From contig JBAZUC010000023.1 of assembly GCA_041661585.1 (NCBI GenBank), positions 1-12,011 of the forward strand: a DNA stretch of 12,011 nucleotides, read 5' to 3'. Position numbers and translations under genes: made by a program. Source of the DNA: JAPLXD01 sp041661585. Its GTDB lineage: Bacteria > Patescibacteriota > Minisyncoccia > Moranbacterales > UBA11712. Positions 1-8,115 of the stretch are shown here, piece by piece (position 1 is the first letter of the stretch; each line of letters starts with the position of its first letter). Under the pieces are notes generated by a model. That model had not been told where the DNA came from and ran no database searches. It saw only the letters and a program-made list of their open reading frames with translations.

Positions 1-597
1 AAAGAGTATATTGTCAAAGGATTTGTGATGGATGATGAAAGACTGTCCGAGGGCGGGGTGAAAAAATCATATTTCGAAGAGTGGGAAGAGAGAATCAGAA
101 GAATCAGGACTTCCGAAGCCAATTTCTATCAAAAAGTGAGGGATGTTTTTGCGACCAGTGTTGACTATAATCCGAAAACCGACTATGCCCAGAAATTTTT
201 TGCCACAGTTCAAAACAAATTCCATTTTGCCATCACCGGACTCACGGCGGCGGAAATAATCACCAAAAGAATCGATAGCAAGAAAGAAAATCTGGGACTG
301 ACGAATTGGAAAGGCGAAATCATCACGCGCGAACAAGCGCAAATCGCCAAAAATTATTTGGCGGAACTGGAACTCAAGAGGCTGAATTTGCTAGTCGAGC
401 AGTTTTTGTCTTTCGCCGAATTGCAAAGCGTGGAGCAAAGAGTGATGCATATGAAAAACTGGATAACGAAGCTTGACGGTTTTCTGGTTTTGAACGAAAA
501 AGAAATTTTGAAAAATGCCGGATCTGTTTCGCATTTGGAAATGGAAAAAATAGTCAGAGAGAAGTTGAGGGAATACAATCAGAAGCAGTTGAAATAG
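1..597 (+). CDS. RhuM-family protein, C-terminal part (5' end outside window)
   Basis: The reading frame is open from base 1, so the gene starts upstream; the GTG/ATG pair at 25-30 is internal, because the codons before it (KEYIVKGFVMDDERL) already match the family. Visible are 198 residues ending at TAG 595-597. Family landmarks in order are the YIVKGF-MDDERL stretch, a charged helix with RIRRIRTSEANFYQKVRDVFA, then DYAQKFFATVQNKFHFAITGLTAAEI, GLTNWKG, IAKNYL, and a C-terminal helix SHLEMEKIVREKLREYN. These are typical of Virulence_RhuM proteins, named after Salmonella RhuM; full-length members have about 330 residues with an N-terminal helix-turn-helix-like half, which would lie off the window. 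The biochemical role of the family is not established; members are common on mobile and accessory DNA. No signal peptide or membrane helix is seen in this part. It is followed after 38 bases by the next gene, which has its own promoter. Family assignment is from remembered motifs, not a search. Confidence 0.85.
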   Translation, partial: KEYIVKGFVMDDERLSEGGVKKSYFEEWEERIRRIRTSEANFYQKVRDVFATSVDYNPKTDYAQKFFATVQNKFHFAITGLTAAEIITKRIDSKKENLGLTNWKGEIITREQAQIAKNYLAELELKRLNLLVEQFLSFAELQSVEQRVMHMKNWITKLDGFLVLNEKEILKNAGSVSHLEMEKIVREKLREYNQKQLK

Positions 598-600
598 CAG

Positions 601-628
601 TTCGAAAATTCCATTTTTGTGCTAGAAT
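601..628 (+). promoter_or_regulatory. Extended -10 promoter for the 91-aa gene, probably leaderless
   Basis: TAGAAT at 623-628 is preceded by TGC at 620-622, an extended -10 element (TGTGCTAGAAT, 618-628). A weak -35 candidate, TTCGAA, lies at 601-606 with a 16-base spacer. The start codon ATG at 636 begins only 7 bases after the -10 box, so transcription would start at or next to the start codon. No Shine-Dalgarno is present, which agrees with a leaderless mRNA. The motif is nearly identical to the one before rpoB. Confidence 0.55.
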
Positions 629-635
629 TAATTTC

Positions 636-911
636 ATGAAGATAATTCTCAAGATAAACGAAGACAAAAGCATCAGACTTTCTCTTTTTGAAGGAAAAAA
701 GGAGAAAGATAGTCTTTCCTGGAAGGATGATAACTCGCTTTCGCGTTTTTTGCTTGTGAATTTGGACAAACTTTTGCGAAAAAACGGGGTGGGACTTGAC
801 AAAATTTCAGGATACACGATAATAAGTGAAGTGCCGCAAAAATGGACGACATATCGGATCGCGGATATTACTTTTAGAACGCTAAAGCTTGCAGGGGTTG
901 CAAAGAAATAA
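636..911 (+). CDS. Small protein resembling the N-terminal lobe of TsaB, motif-degenerate
   Basis: The gene encodes 91 residues from ATG 636 to TAA 909-911. I see no membrane segment or signal peptide. The pattern is a beta-rich start (MKIILKINEDKSIRLSLFEG), a helix around residues 35-50 (SRFLLVNLDKLLRKNG), then LDKISGYTIISE and a final helix with TYRIADITFRTLKLAG. This order and spacing match the first 90 or so residues of TsaB: IDTS strand, helix ending in LL, L-DI-AI strand, GPGSFTG-R-G loop, LA helix. TsaB is the non-catalytic ASKHA-fold partner of TsaD in making the t6A base of tRNA. Here the glycine-rich loop is replaced by EVPQKWTTYR, and the second lobe is absent, so it cannot be a normal TsaB. 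It may be a structural partner or regulator, or an unrelated alpha/beta protein with chance similarity. It sits directly before rpoB, whose promoter lies at its 3' end. The homology is an inference from alignment by eye. Confidence 0.75.
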   Translation: MKIILKINEDKSIRLSLFEGKKEKDSLSWKDDNSLSRFLLVNLDKLLRKNGVGLDKISGYTIISEVPQKWTTYRIADITFRTLKLAGVAKK

Positions 912-926
912 GGCCTGTGCTAGATT
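898..926 (+). promoter_or_regulatory. Candidate rpoBC promoter with extended -10
   Basis: TTGCAA (898-903) and TAGATT (921-926) are separated by 17 bases, and TGC at 918-920 gives an extended -10. The 11-mer TGTGCTAGATT (916-926) differs at one position from the element before the 91-aa gene. Transcription would begin near 933 and give an rpoB leader of about 130 nt. The -35 box lies inside the last codons of the preceding gene. A second possible -10, a perfect TATAAT at 980-985, lacks a good -35. Confidence 0.5.
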
Positions 927-976
927 ATAAATTACGATATCATTGCCTAACTTTGGGGGATTTGAATATATCAGCC

Positions 977-994
977 AAGTATAATTAAATACTT
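977..994. repeat. Inverted repeat over a second TATAAT box upstream of rpoB
   Basis: AAGTAT (977-982) and ATACTT (989-994) are perfect 6-bp arms with a 6-base AT spacer. The dyad overlaps TATAAT at 980-985. It could be a repressor site on a second promoter, or a chance palindrome in AT-rich DNA; the sequence alone does not decide. Confidence 0.3.
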
Positions 995-1020
995 CTAACA
1001 AAACCACTTAGCCAAAACCA

Positions 1021-1048
1021 TCCGTTTCCCAGAAATTTTCGAAACGGA
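1021..1048 (+). promoter_or_regulatory. rpoB leader hairpin overlapping the Shine-Dalgarno
   Basis: TCCGTTTC (1021-1028) is perfectly complementary to GAAACGGA (1041-1048), giving an 8-bp stem with a 12-base loop in which about 3 more weak pairs are possible. The 3' arm contains the first three bases of the GGAGG at 1046-1050, so folding would hide that ribosome-binding site. A second purine run, GGAG at 1053-1056, stays outside the stem at a suitable distance from GTG 1063. No U-run follows, so it is not an intrinsic terminator. Confidence 0.6.
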
Positions 1049-1062
1049 GGTTGGAGAGTGGC

Positions 1063-4000
1063 GTGTCTTTTATGTCGCAAGGGGCCAAAACTCTCGGGGT
1101 GAAAGAGTCCTTCAGCCCGCAGTCCTCTCTTCAAAAGAGGAAGTTTTTCAAGCGTCTTCCAATGGTTTCACTTCCCAATCTGATCGAAACTCAGACAGTT
1201 TCTTATGATTGGCTTTTGAAAGACGGACTCAAAGAGCTTTTTGAGGAAGTGAATCCGATCAGCGATTTCACCGGGAAAGATCTGGAGCTGTCTTTTGGAG
1301 AATATTATCTCGACGAACCGAAATACGACGAAAAAGTTTCCAAAGAAAAAAACATTTCATACGAAGCGCCTCTTCGCAGCGCCGTGAAACTTCTCAACAA
1401 GCAAACGGGAGAGATCAAGGAGCAGGAAGTATATCTCGGTGACCTTCCGATCATGACCGATCGGGGAACTTTTGTGATAAACGGAGTGGAAAGAGTCGTT
1501 GTGAGCCAGCTTATCCGGAGCCCGGGAGTGTTCTTCACAATGGAATATCAAAAAGGAAAAAGACTTTTCGGGGCCAAGATCATTCCGAACCGCGGCGCCT
1601 GGCTTGAAATGGAAACGGACCTGGACGGAGCGCTCTGGGTGAAGATAGACCGGAAAAGAAAAGTGGCCGTGACATCCTTGCTGCGGGCTTTTGGCATGGC
1701 GACCAACGAAGAGATCGCCAAAACTTTTGCCGATGTGAACAAAGGAGAAACGAACTATATAGAAGCAACAATCGAAAGAGATGCGGCCAAAGACCAGGGT
1801 GAAGGATTCAAAGAAGTGTACAAAAGGATCCGGCCGGGTGATCTGGCGTCGGTTGAAAACGCCAAACAAATGATCGAATCAATGTTTTTCAATTTTGACC
1901 GATATGATTTCGGAAAAGTCGGCCGATACCGTCTCAATCAAAGATTGGATATTGATGTTCCGAATGATGAAAAATACAGAATTTTGCGTCCGGAAGATTT
2001 GATTCTCATCATCAAGGAAATAATCAACCTCAACAACAATCCGATTGCCGAGCCGGATGATATCGACCATTTGGGAAACCGGCGCGTGCGCTGCGTGGGA
2101 GAACTTGTTCAGAACAAATTCCGGGCCGGACTGGCTCGTATGGCGCGCAACATCAAAGACCGGATGAGTACTTGCGATCTGGCGACGGTTGTGCCGGGTC
2201 AGCTCATCAACTCGCGTCCTGTTGCGGCGGCGGTCAAAGAATTTTTTGCTTCATCCCAACTTTCCCAGTTCATGGATCAGGTGAATCCGCTGGCTGAACT
2301 TGAACACAAAAGAAGGCTTTCAGCGATGGGTCCTGGGGGACTCACGCGCGAGCGAGCCGGATTTGAAGTACGCGATGTCCATCAGTCGCACTATGGACGT
2401 ATCTGCCCGGTGCAGACGCCGGAAGGGCCGAACATCGGTCTTGTGAACCATATCGCTTGCTATGCTCGAATAAACGAATTCGGTTTTATTGAAACTCCAT
2501 ACCGAAAAGTTGTTTTGAAAGACGGACGGGCATATGTGACGAACGAAATTGAATATTTGAACGCGACGATCGAGGACCGGAAAGTCATCGCTCACGCGGA
2601 TATAGAAATCGGAGAAGACGGGCAGCTTCTTGAAGAAAAGCTGGAAGCTCGCGTCAAAGGGAAGCCTTCCATCATCGAATCAACGAAGGTTGACTTCGTG
2701 GATGTTTCCCCAAAACAATGTATTTCGATCGCGACCGCGCTCATTCCGTTTCTTGAACACGACGATGCTCACCGCGCTCTCATGGGTTCCAATATGCAAC
2801 GTCAGGCAGTGTCGTGCATTCTTCCCCAGGCGCCGTATGTCGGGACGGGACTTGAGGACAAAGCCGCGGCCGACTCCGGCCAGGTGATCCTTGCCAAAGA
2901 TGAGGGAGAAGTTGTTGAAGTGGATGCGAGCCATGTGACGGTCAAGGAAGAGAAAGAAGGGGAAAAGCCGACAAAGAGAACCTATTGGTTGCAAAATTTC
3001 GAAAGATCAAACGCTTTCACTTGCATGAACCAAGTTCCTCGGGTGTCAAAGGGCGACCGGCTCAAGAAAAATCAATTGATCGCGGATGGCGCTTCGACAG
3101 ATCACGGAGAGCTGGCTTTGGGGCAGAATGTTTTGGTGGCTCTTATGCCCTGGGAAGGTTCGAACTTTGAAGATGCTATCATCATTTCCGAGCGGCTTCT
3201 TCAGGATGACCGCTATACTTCGATCCACATCGAAGATTTTTCCGTTGACATACGTGATACGAAGCTTGGTCCGGAAATGGTGACGCGCGACATCCCGAAC
3301 ATCGGAGAAGAGCGGCTCAAAAATCTTGACGACACGGGGATCATTCATATCGGCGCGGAAGTTTCTTCGGGAGACATCATGGTCGGAAAAATTTCTCCGA
3401 AAGGCGAAGGCGATCTGACACCAGAAGAAAGACTTCTGCGAGCGATCTTCGGTGAGAAATCAAAAGACGTGAAAGATACGTCGTTGTATCTTCCTCACGG
3501 TGAACACGGAAAAGTCGTGGATATAAAAATATTTTCTCGCGAGCAGGGCGACAAACTTTCCGCCGGTGTCATTCAGCAAATTCAGGTGAGTGTGGCCCAG
3601 CTTCGCAAAATTTCTGTCGGTGACAAGCTGGCCGGACGGCACGGAAACAAAGGCGTGATCTCAAAGATCGCGGCGGTTGAGGATATGCCATATCTTCCGG
3701 ACGGAACACCGGTGGACATCATTTTGAATCCGCTCGGCGTGGCATCCCGTATGAACATCGGACAAATTCTTGAGGCTCACCTCGGTTGGGCGGCTTCAAA
3801 GCTCGGATACAACGCGGCAAGTCCGTCGCTCGACGGAGTGAGTGAAGAGGACATCAAAAAGGAGCTCAAAAAAGCGGGACTGCCTGAAGACGGAAAGATC
3901 GGCCTCATAAACGGAAAAGACGGGCATCATTTCGAAGAAAAAACGATGGTGGGATATATGTATATTTTGAAACTGAACCATCTCGTGGAAGACAAGATCC

Positions 4001-4383
4001 ACATGCGATCGATCGGTCCATATTCTCTCATTACCCAGCAGCCTCTCGGCGGAAAAGCTCAATTCGGAGGCCAGCGCTTTGGAGAAATGGAAGTATGGGC
4101 GCTTGAAGGATATGGCAGCGCCTACACTCTTCAAGAAATGATGACAATCAAATCCGACGACCAACTCGGACGCTCGAAAGCCTATGAATCCATCATCAAG
4201 GGCGAACCGATCAAAGCTCCGAATATTCCGGCGTCCTTCAATGTTCTTGTGAACGAATTGAAAGGACTGTGCCTCAATGTGGATGTGTCCGGGGAAAATT
4301 TTGATCCGGAAAGAAAAGAGCCCATTGAAGAAAAAAAATTCGCCTCTTCGGCGGACAAGGAAACAAAAGAAGTTGAAAAGTAA
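1063..4383 (+). CDS. rpoB: DNA-directed RNA polymerase subunit beta
   Basis: RpoB builds one jaw and part of the active centre of RNA polymerase. From GTG 1063 it has 1106 residues, short compared with 1342 in E. coli because both large E. coli insertions are absent. Landmarks: RSPGVFF in the N-terminal lobe; LGNRRVRCVGELVQNKF; the rifampicin region SSQLSQFMDQVNPL followed by HKRRLSAMGPGGLTRERAGFEV (about residues 398-434); TPEGPNIGL; NFEDAIIISE with E703-D704; GDKLAGRHGNKGV with active-site lysines K855 and K863; and the C-terminal clamp GGQRFGEMEVWALEGYGSAYTLQEM. A charged tail of about 30 residues follows. A TTG at 1051 directly abuts GGAGG and is too close to use; GTG 1063 has GGAG 6 bases upstream; ATG 1072 is a further alternative (1103 residues). 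In the rifampicin region, E. coli positions 518 and 533 are Val and Met. rpoC follows after 21 bases, so the two are almost surely co-transcribed. No rplJ or rplL lies upstream, unlike most bacteria. Confidence 0.98.
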   Translation: MSFMSQGAKTLGVKESFSPQSSLQKRKFFKRLPMVSLPNLIETQTVSYDWLLKDGLKELFEEVNPISDFTGKDLELSFGEYYLDEPKYDEKVSKEKNISYEAPLRSAVKLLNKQTGEIKEQEVYLGDLPIMTDRGTFVINGVERVVVSQLIRSPGVFFTMEYQKGKRLFGAKIIPNRGAWLEMETDLDGALWVKIDRKRKVAVTSLLRAFGMATNEEIAKTFADVNKGETNYIEATIERDAAKDQGEGFKEVYKRIRPGDLASVENAKQMIESMFFNFDRYDFGKVGRYRLNQRLDIDVPNDEKYRILRPEDLILIIKEIINLNNNPIAEPDDIDHLGNRRVRCVGELVQNKFRAGLARMARNIKDRMSTCDLATVVPGQLINSRPVAAAVKEFFASSQLSQFMDQVNPLAELEHKRRLSAMGPGGLTRERAGFEVRDVHQSHYGRICPVQTPEGPNIGLVNHIACYARINEFGFIETPYRKVVLKDGRAYVTNEIEYLNATIEDRKVIAHADIEIGEDGQLLEEKLEARVKGKPSIIESTKVDFVDVSPKQCISIATALIPFLEHDDAHRALMGSNMQRQAVSCILPQAPYVGTGLEDKAAADSGQVILAKDEGEVVEVDASHVTVKEEKEGEKPTKRTYWLQNFERSNAFTCMNQVPRVSKGDRLKKNQLIADGASTDHGELALGQNVLVALMPWEGSNFEDAIIISERLLQDDRYTSIHIEDFSVDIRDTKLGPEMVTRDIPNIGEERLKNLDDTGIIHIGAEVSSGDIMVGKISPKGEGDLTPEERLLRAIFGEKSKDVKDTSLYLPHGEHGKVVDIKIFSREQGDKLSAGVIQQIQVSVAQLRKISVGDKLAGRHGNKGVISKIAAVEDMPYLPDGTPVDIILNPLGVASRMNIGQILEAHLGWAASKLGYNAASPSLDGVSEEDIKKELKKAGLPEDGKIGLINGKDGHHFEEKTMVGYMYILKLNHLVEDKIHMRSIGPYSLITQQPLGGKAQFGGQRFGEMEVWALEGYGSAYTLQEMMTIKSDDQLGRSKAYESIIKGEPIKAPNIPASFNVLVNELKGLCLNVDVSGENFDPERKEPIEEKKFASSADKETKEVEK

Positions 4384-4404
4384 TATTTTTCCATAGAAAA
4401 GATT

Positions 4405-7400
4405 ATGGCTCAATCAACAAATACCAGAGTTAATGATTTTGATTCCATCCGGCTCAAACTGGCTAGTCCTGATGATATTTTGAATTGGTCACACGGAGAA
4501 GTGACGAAGCCTGAAACGATCAATTATCGAACCCAGCGCTATGAGCGGGACGGTCTTTTTTGCGAGAAAACCTTCGGTCCGGCCAAGGATTGGGAATGCT
4601 ACTGCGGAAAATACAAGAAAATCCGATACAAGGGAATCATCTGCGACAAGTGCGGAGTGGAAGTGACCCGATCGATCGTCCGCCGGGAACGGATGGGACA
4701 CATCAAATTGGCGGTTCCGGTTTCCCATATCTGGTTTTTGCGGGGCGTGCCTTCAAAGATCGGATTGTCACTTGGAATATCAGCCCAAGATCTTGAGAAG
4801 GTGGTATATTTTGCGAGCTATATTGTGATGGAAGTGGATGAAGGCGCGAGAAAAGAGGCACTCGAGAGAATGGATGTAGAATTCAAAGGCAAGCAAAAAA
4901 GGATCAAAGCTGAAGAAGCGAAAAATTCCGATTCTGACGAAGAGGATCTGAAAAGCGCCTATCAAGGTGGACGGGACGAACTGAAAAATTTGAAAAAATT
5001 CCAAATTCTTTCCGAGGTGGAATATTTCAATCTCTCTCTCAAGTACGGACATGTTTTCAAGGCCGGCATTGGCGCCGAAGCGGTTCGAAAAATTCTTGAG
5101 AGCTTGAATCTTGAGGAAGAAATCAAGAGAATCGGCAAAGAGCTTGAAAGCGACAAAATTTCTGACAAAAAAAAGCTCTTGAAACAGCTGAAACTTTTTC
5201 AAGGAATGAATCAAGTGGGAATTCGTCCCGAATGGATGCTGCCGACCGTGATCCCGGTGATCCCGCCGGATCTGCGCCCGATGGTTCAGCTCGACGGAGG
5301 AAGATTTGCCACTTCCGATCTCAATGACCTTTATCGCCGGATCATCAACCGCAACAACCGGCTCAAAAAGCTGATCGAGATCGGCGCGCCGGAAGTGATT
5401 TCGCGAAACGAAAAAAGAATGCTCCAGGAAGCAGTGGATGCCCTTTTTGACAACAGTGCAAGGCGCGGCCAGACATCCGTGGCGGCTTCCACCGGCCAAA
5501 AAAGAGCCCTGCGATCGCTGGCTGATATGCTCAAAGGAAAGCAAGGCCGTTTCCGCCAGAACCTTCTTGGAAAGCGCGTTGACTATTCCGGTCGCAGCGT
5601 GATCGTCGTCGGTCCAAAACTCAAATTGCATCAGTGTGGACTGCCGAAGAAAATGGCGTTGGAACTTTTCAAGCCTTTCATCATCAACAAATTGATTGAA
5701 AAAGAATACGCCCACAATGTGAGAAGCGCCGGAAAGATGGTTGAATTTGAAACGGAAGAAGCCTATGAAATTCTTGATGAGATAATCGAACATCACTATG
5801 TGCTTTTGAACCGCGCTCCAACCTTGCACCGCTTGAGCATCCAGGCTTTCCAGCCGGTGCTCATCGAAGGAAAAGCTATTCAGATCCATCCGATGGTTTG
5901 CTCCGCTTTCAACGCGGACTTCGACGGAGACCAGATGGCGGTTCACGTGCCACTCACGGAAAATGCGCGCCGCGAAGCCAGGGACATCATGCTTTCCTCA
6001 AAAAATCTTTTGAAGCCGGCGAGCGGAGAGCCAATCACGATACCGTCGCAGGATATGGTGCTGGGTTGCTACTATATGACTCATACGCGAAAAGGCTCCA
6101 AGGGCGAAGGAAAAATATTTTCTTCCGCTGAAGAAGCCAAGATTGCTTTTCATTTTGGTAATATCGAGCTCAAATCAGAAATTGAAGTGGAGATCGATGG
6201 ACAGAGATTGAAAACCTCTATTGGAAGAGTGCTTCTTAATGAAATAATGCCGGAGGAATTGGAATTTGTGAACGAAGAAATGGACAAAGGAAAATTGCGC
6301 CAGATTGTGGCACGCTGCCTTGAAATTTCCGGAAGAGAACGGACGGCAAAATTCGTGGATGACCTCAAAAATTTGGCTTTTGATCTTGTCACGCGATCCG
6401 GCATAAGCTGGGGAATGGACGACTTGAAAATTCCGGTTGAAAAGAAAAAAATAATTGAAACCGCGGAAGGGAAAGTGAAATCCATAACCAGCCAGTATGA
6501 AATGGGTCTTCTGACCGACAAAGAACGGAAAAATCAAGTCATTGAAGTTTGGAGCGGAGCAAAAGGCGAGATAACAGAAGCTGTTCGCGCGTCGCTCGAC
6601 AAAGAAGGTCCTGTGTATGCCATGGTATATTCCAAAGCGCGCGGTACGGAAGCGGTGGTTGTCCAGATGACGGGTATGAAAGGTATGGTGGCCGGACCGA
6701 CCGGTGAAACGATCGAATTGCCGGTGATCTCTTCGTTCAAAGAAGGATTCAATGTTTTGGAATATTTCATCGCCACTCACGGAGCGCGAAAAGGTATGGC
6801 TGACACGGCTCTTCGAACAGCGACGGCCGGATATCTGACGCGCCGCCTTGTTGATGTGGCTCAAGACGCGGTTGTCCGCGAAATTGACTGCGGCGACACG
6901 CAAGGAAATTTCATGTATCGCGCGGACTCGGAAGTGGTTGGAATCAGCTTTGCCTCAAGGATCATGGGAAGAATTTTGCTTGAAGATGCGATCAATCCCA
7001 AAACCAAGAAAGTGATGTTCAAAAAGGATGAGCTGATCGCAAAAGAAAAAGCCGAAGAAATCGAAAAGAGCGGACTCGACAAGATCAAAATCCGGTCCGT
7101 CATCACTTGCCGCACCCGTCGGGGGATCTGCCAGAAATGCTATGGAATGGATCTGGGAAGAAATGAGCTCGTGCAGATCGGCCAAGCAGTTGGAATTGTC
7201 GCGGCGCAAGCCATTGGAGAGCCGGGAACCCAGCTGACGATGCGTACTTTCCACATTGGAGGTGTTGCCGGAACAGACATCACTCAAGGTTTGCCGCGTG
7301 TGGATGAAATTTTTGAATCGCGCCCGCCGAAAGGTGAAGCGGCTTTGTCGGAAGACGACGGCCAAGTGATCGAAATTGTTGAAACAGAAAAAGACAAGAT

Positions 7401-7992
7401 CATCCGCGTTGAAGGCGCTCCGGACAAGAAAGGCAAAAAAGAAGTTCGCGAATATGTCGTTTCGGCGGTGATGAACCTTGAAGTGCAAAAGGGCGATCTC
7501 GTTTCCAAGGGGCAAGTTTTGAGCGAAGGACACCTTGATCTCAAAAAGATTTTCAAAGTGCAGGGCGAAGAAGCGGTCTTCCGGTATATCATCAAAGAAG
7601 TGCAGGAAATATACAGCGCGCAGGGTGAGGGGATCAACGACAAGCATATCGAAGTGATCATTCGCCAGATGCTCTCTCGCGTCAGAATTCTTGATTCGGG
7701 CGACACGACGCTTTTGCCGGGCGACATCGTTGAAGATATCCAGTTGATCGAAGCAAACGAAGAAGCCAAGGCATCCGGAAAGAACGCGGCGACGGCGGAA
7801 AAACTTCTGCTTGGAATTTCCAAAGTGGCCCTTTCCACAGAAAGTTTCCTCTCGGCAGCGTCCTTCCAGGAAACGGCCAAGGTGCTCATCAATGCGGCGG
7901 TCGTCGGAAAGGAAGATAAACTTCGCGGACTCAAAGAAAATGTCATCATTGGAAAACTCATTCCGGCGGGGACAGGATATCGCGCGAAGTAG
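4405..7992 (+). CDS. rpoC: DNA-directed RNA polymerase subunit beta'
   Basis: RpoC carries the catalytic magnesium site and the clamp of RNA polymerase. The 1195-residue product is complete from ATG 4405 to TAG 7990-7992. Landmarks: N-terminal zinc site C65, C67, C80, C83; a charged, presumably flexible insert at about 150-190; clamp coiled coil near 235-265; GKRVDYSGRSVI; LLNRAPTLHRL; the metal-binding NADFDGD loop with D505, D507 and D509; bridge helix region THGARKGMADTALRTA; second zinc site C829, C902, C909, C912 with the same 7- and 3-residue spacing as E. coli; and the trigger loop around QLTMRTFHIGG. The trigger loop runs straight on without the 188-residue insertion of E. coli. The C-terminus IIGKLIPAGTGY is the usual one. 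There is no clear Shine-Dalgarno, only AGAAAAG at 4395-4401, so translation probably depends on coupling to rpoB 21 bases upstream. A strong terminator follows. All catalytic and zinc residues are present, so the enzyme should be functional. Confidence 0.98.
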   Translation: MAQSTNTRVNDFDSIRLKLASPDDILNWSHGEVTKPETINYRTQRYERDGLFCEKTFGPAKDWECYCGKYKKIRYKGIICDKCGVEVTRSIVRRERMGHIKLAVPVSHIWFLRGVPSKIGLSLGISAQDLEKVVYFASYIVMEVDEGARKEALERMDVEFKGKQKRIKAEEAKNSDSDEEDLKSAYQGGRDELKNLKKFQILSEVEYFNLSLKYGHVFKAGIGAEAVRKILESLNLEEEIKRIGKELESDKISDKKKLLKQLKLFQGMNQVGIRPEWMLPTVIPVIPPDLRPMVQLDGGRFATSDLNDLYRRIINRNNRLKKLIEIGAPEVISRNEKRMLQEAVDALFDNSARRGQTSVAASTGQKRALRSLADMLKGKQGRFRQNLLGKRVDYSGRSVIVVGPKLKLHQCGLPKKMALELFKPFIINKLIEKEYAHNVRSAGKMVEFETEEAYEILDEIIEHHYVLLNRAPTLHRLSIQAFQPVLIEGKAIQIHPMVCSAFNADFDGDQMAVHVPLTENARREARDIMLSSKNLLKPASGEPITIPSQDMVLGCYYMTHTRKGSKGEGKIFSSAEEAKIAFHFGNIELKSEIEVEIDGQRLKTSIGRVLLNEIMPEELEFVNEEMDKGKLRQIVARCLEISGRERTAKFVDDLKNLAFDLVTRSGISWGMDDLKIPVEKKKIIETAEGKVKSITSQYEMGLLTDKERKNQVIEVWSGAKGEITEAVRASLDKEGPVYAMVYSKARGTEAVVVQMTGMKGMVAGPTGETIELPVISSFKEGFNVLEYFIATHGARKGMADTALRTATAGYLTRRLVDVAQDAVVREIDCGDTQGNFMYRADSEVVGISFASRIMGRILLEDAINPKTKKVMFKKDELIAKEKAEEIEKSGLDKIKIRSVITCRTRRGICQKCYGMDLGRNELVQIGQAVGIVAAQAIGEPGTQLTMRTFHIGGVAGTDITQGLPRVDEIFESRPPKGEAALSEDDGQVIEIVETEKDKIIRVEGAPDKKGKKEVREYVVSAVMNLEVQKGDLVSKGQVLSEGHLDLKKIFKVQGEEAVFRYIIKEVQEIYSAQGEGINDKHIEVIIRQMLSRVRILDSGDTTLLPGDIVEDIQLIEANEEAKASGKNAATAEKLLLGISKVALSTESFLSAASFQETAKVLINAAVVGKEDKLRGLKENVIIGKLIPAGTGYRAK

Positions 7993-8016
7993 GATTTATT
8001 ATCTAGTATTTCATAT

Positions 8017-8049
8017 AAAAAAGAATTCCCTTGTGGGAATTCTTTTTTT
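8017..8049 (+). terminator. Intrinsic terminator of rpoBC, probably bidirectional
   Basis: AAAAAAGAATTCCC (8017-8030) pairs perfectly with GGGAATTCTTTTTT (8035-8048) around a TTGT loop; seven T residues (8043-8049) end the structure. It begins 24 bases after the rpoC stop. Because the A-run on the other side becomes a U-run in minus-strand RNA, the same hairpin can stop the minus-strand transcript from 8285, so it would serve both converging units. Confidence 0.93.
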
Positions 8050-8115
8050 GTTGAAACAAACAAAAATATCATTGAAACGCAAATTTCAAAATGCGTCAGT
8101 TTTTTTCATTTTTTT

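Noticed and set aside
1051..1062. TTG 1051 as the start of rpoB
   Set aside because: It directly follows GGAGG with no spacing; GTG 1063 or ATG 1072 are better placed.
4780..5946. Long minus-strand open frame (388 codons) antisense to rpoC
   Set aside because: It lies wholly inside a conserved rpoC frame, has no family motifs, and such frames arise from codon bias on the opposite strand.
7284..8072. Minus-strand open frame of 262 codons over the end of rpoC
   Set aside because: Its first codons would include the rpoC terminator, it is serine-rich and low in complexity, and it mirrors rpoC codons.
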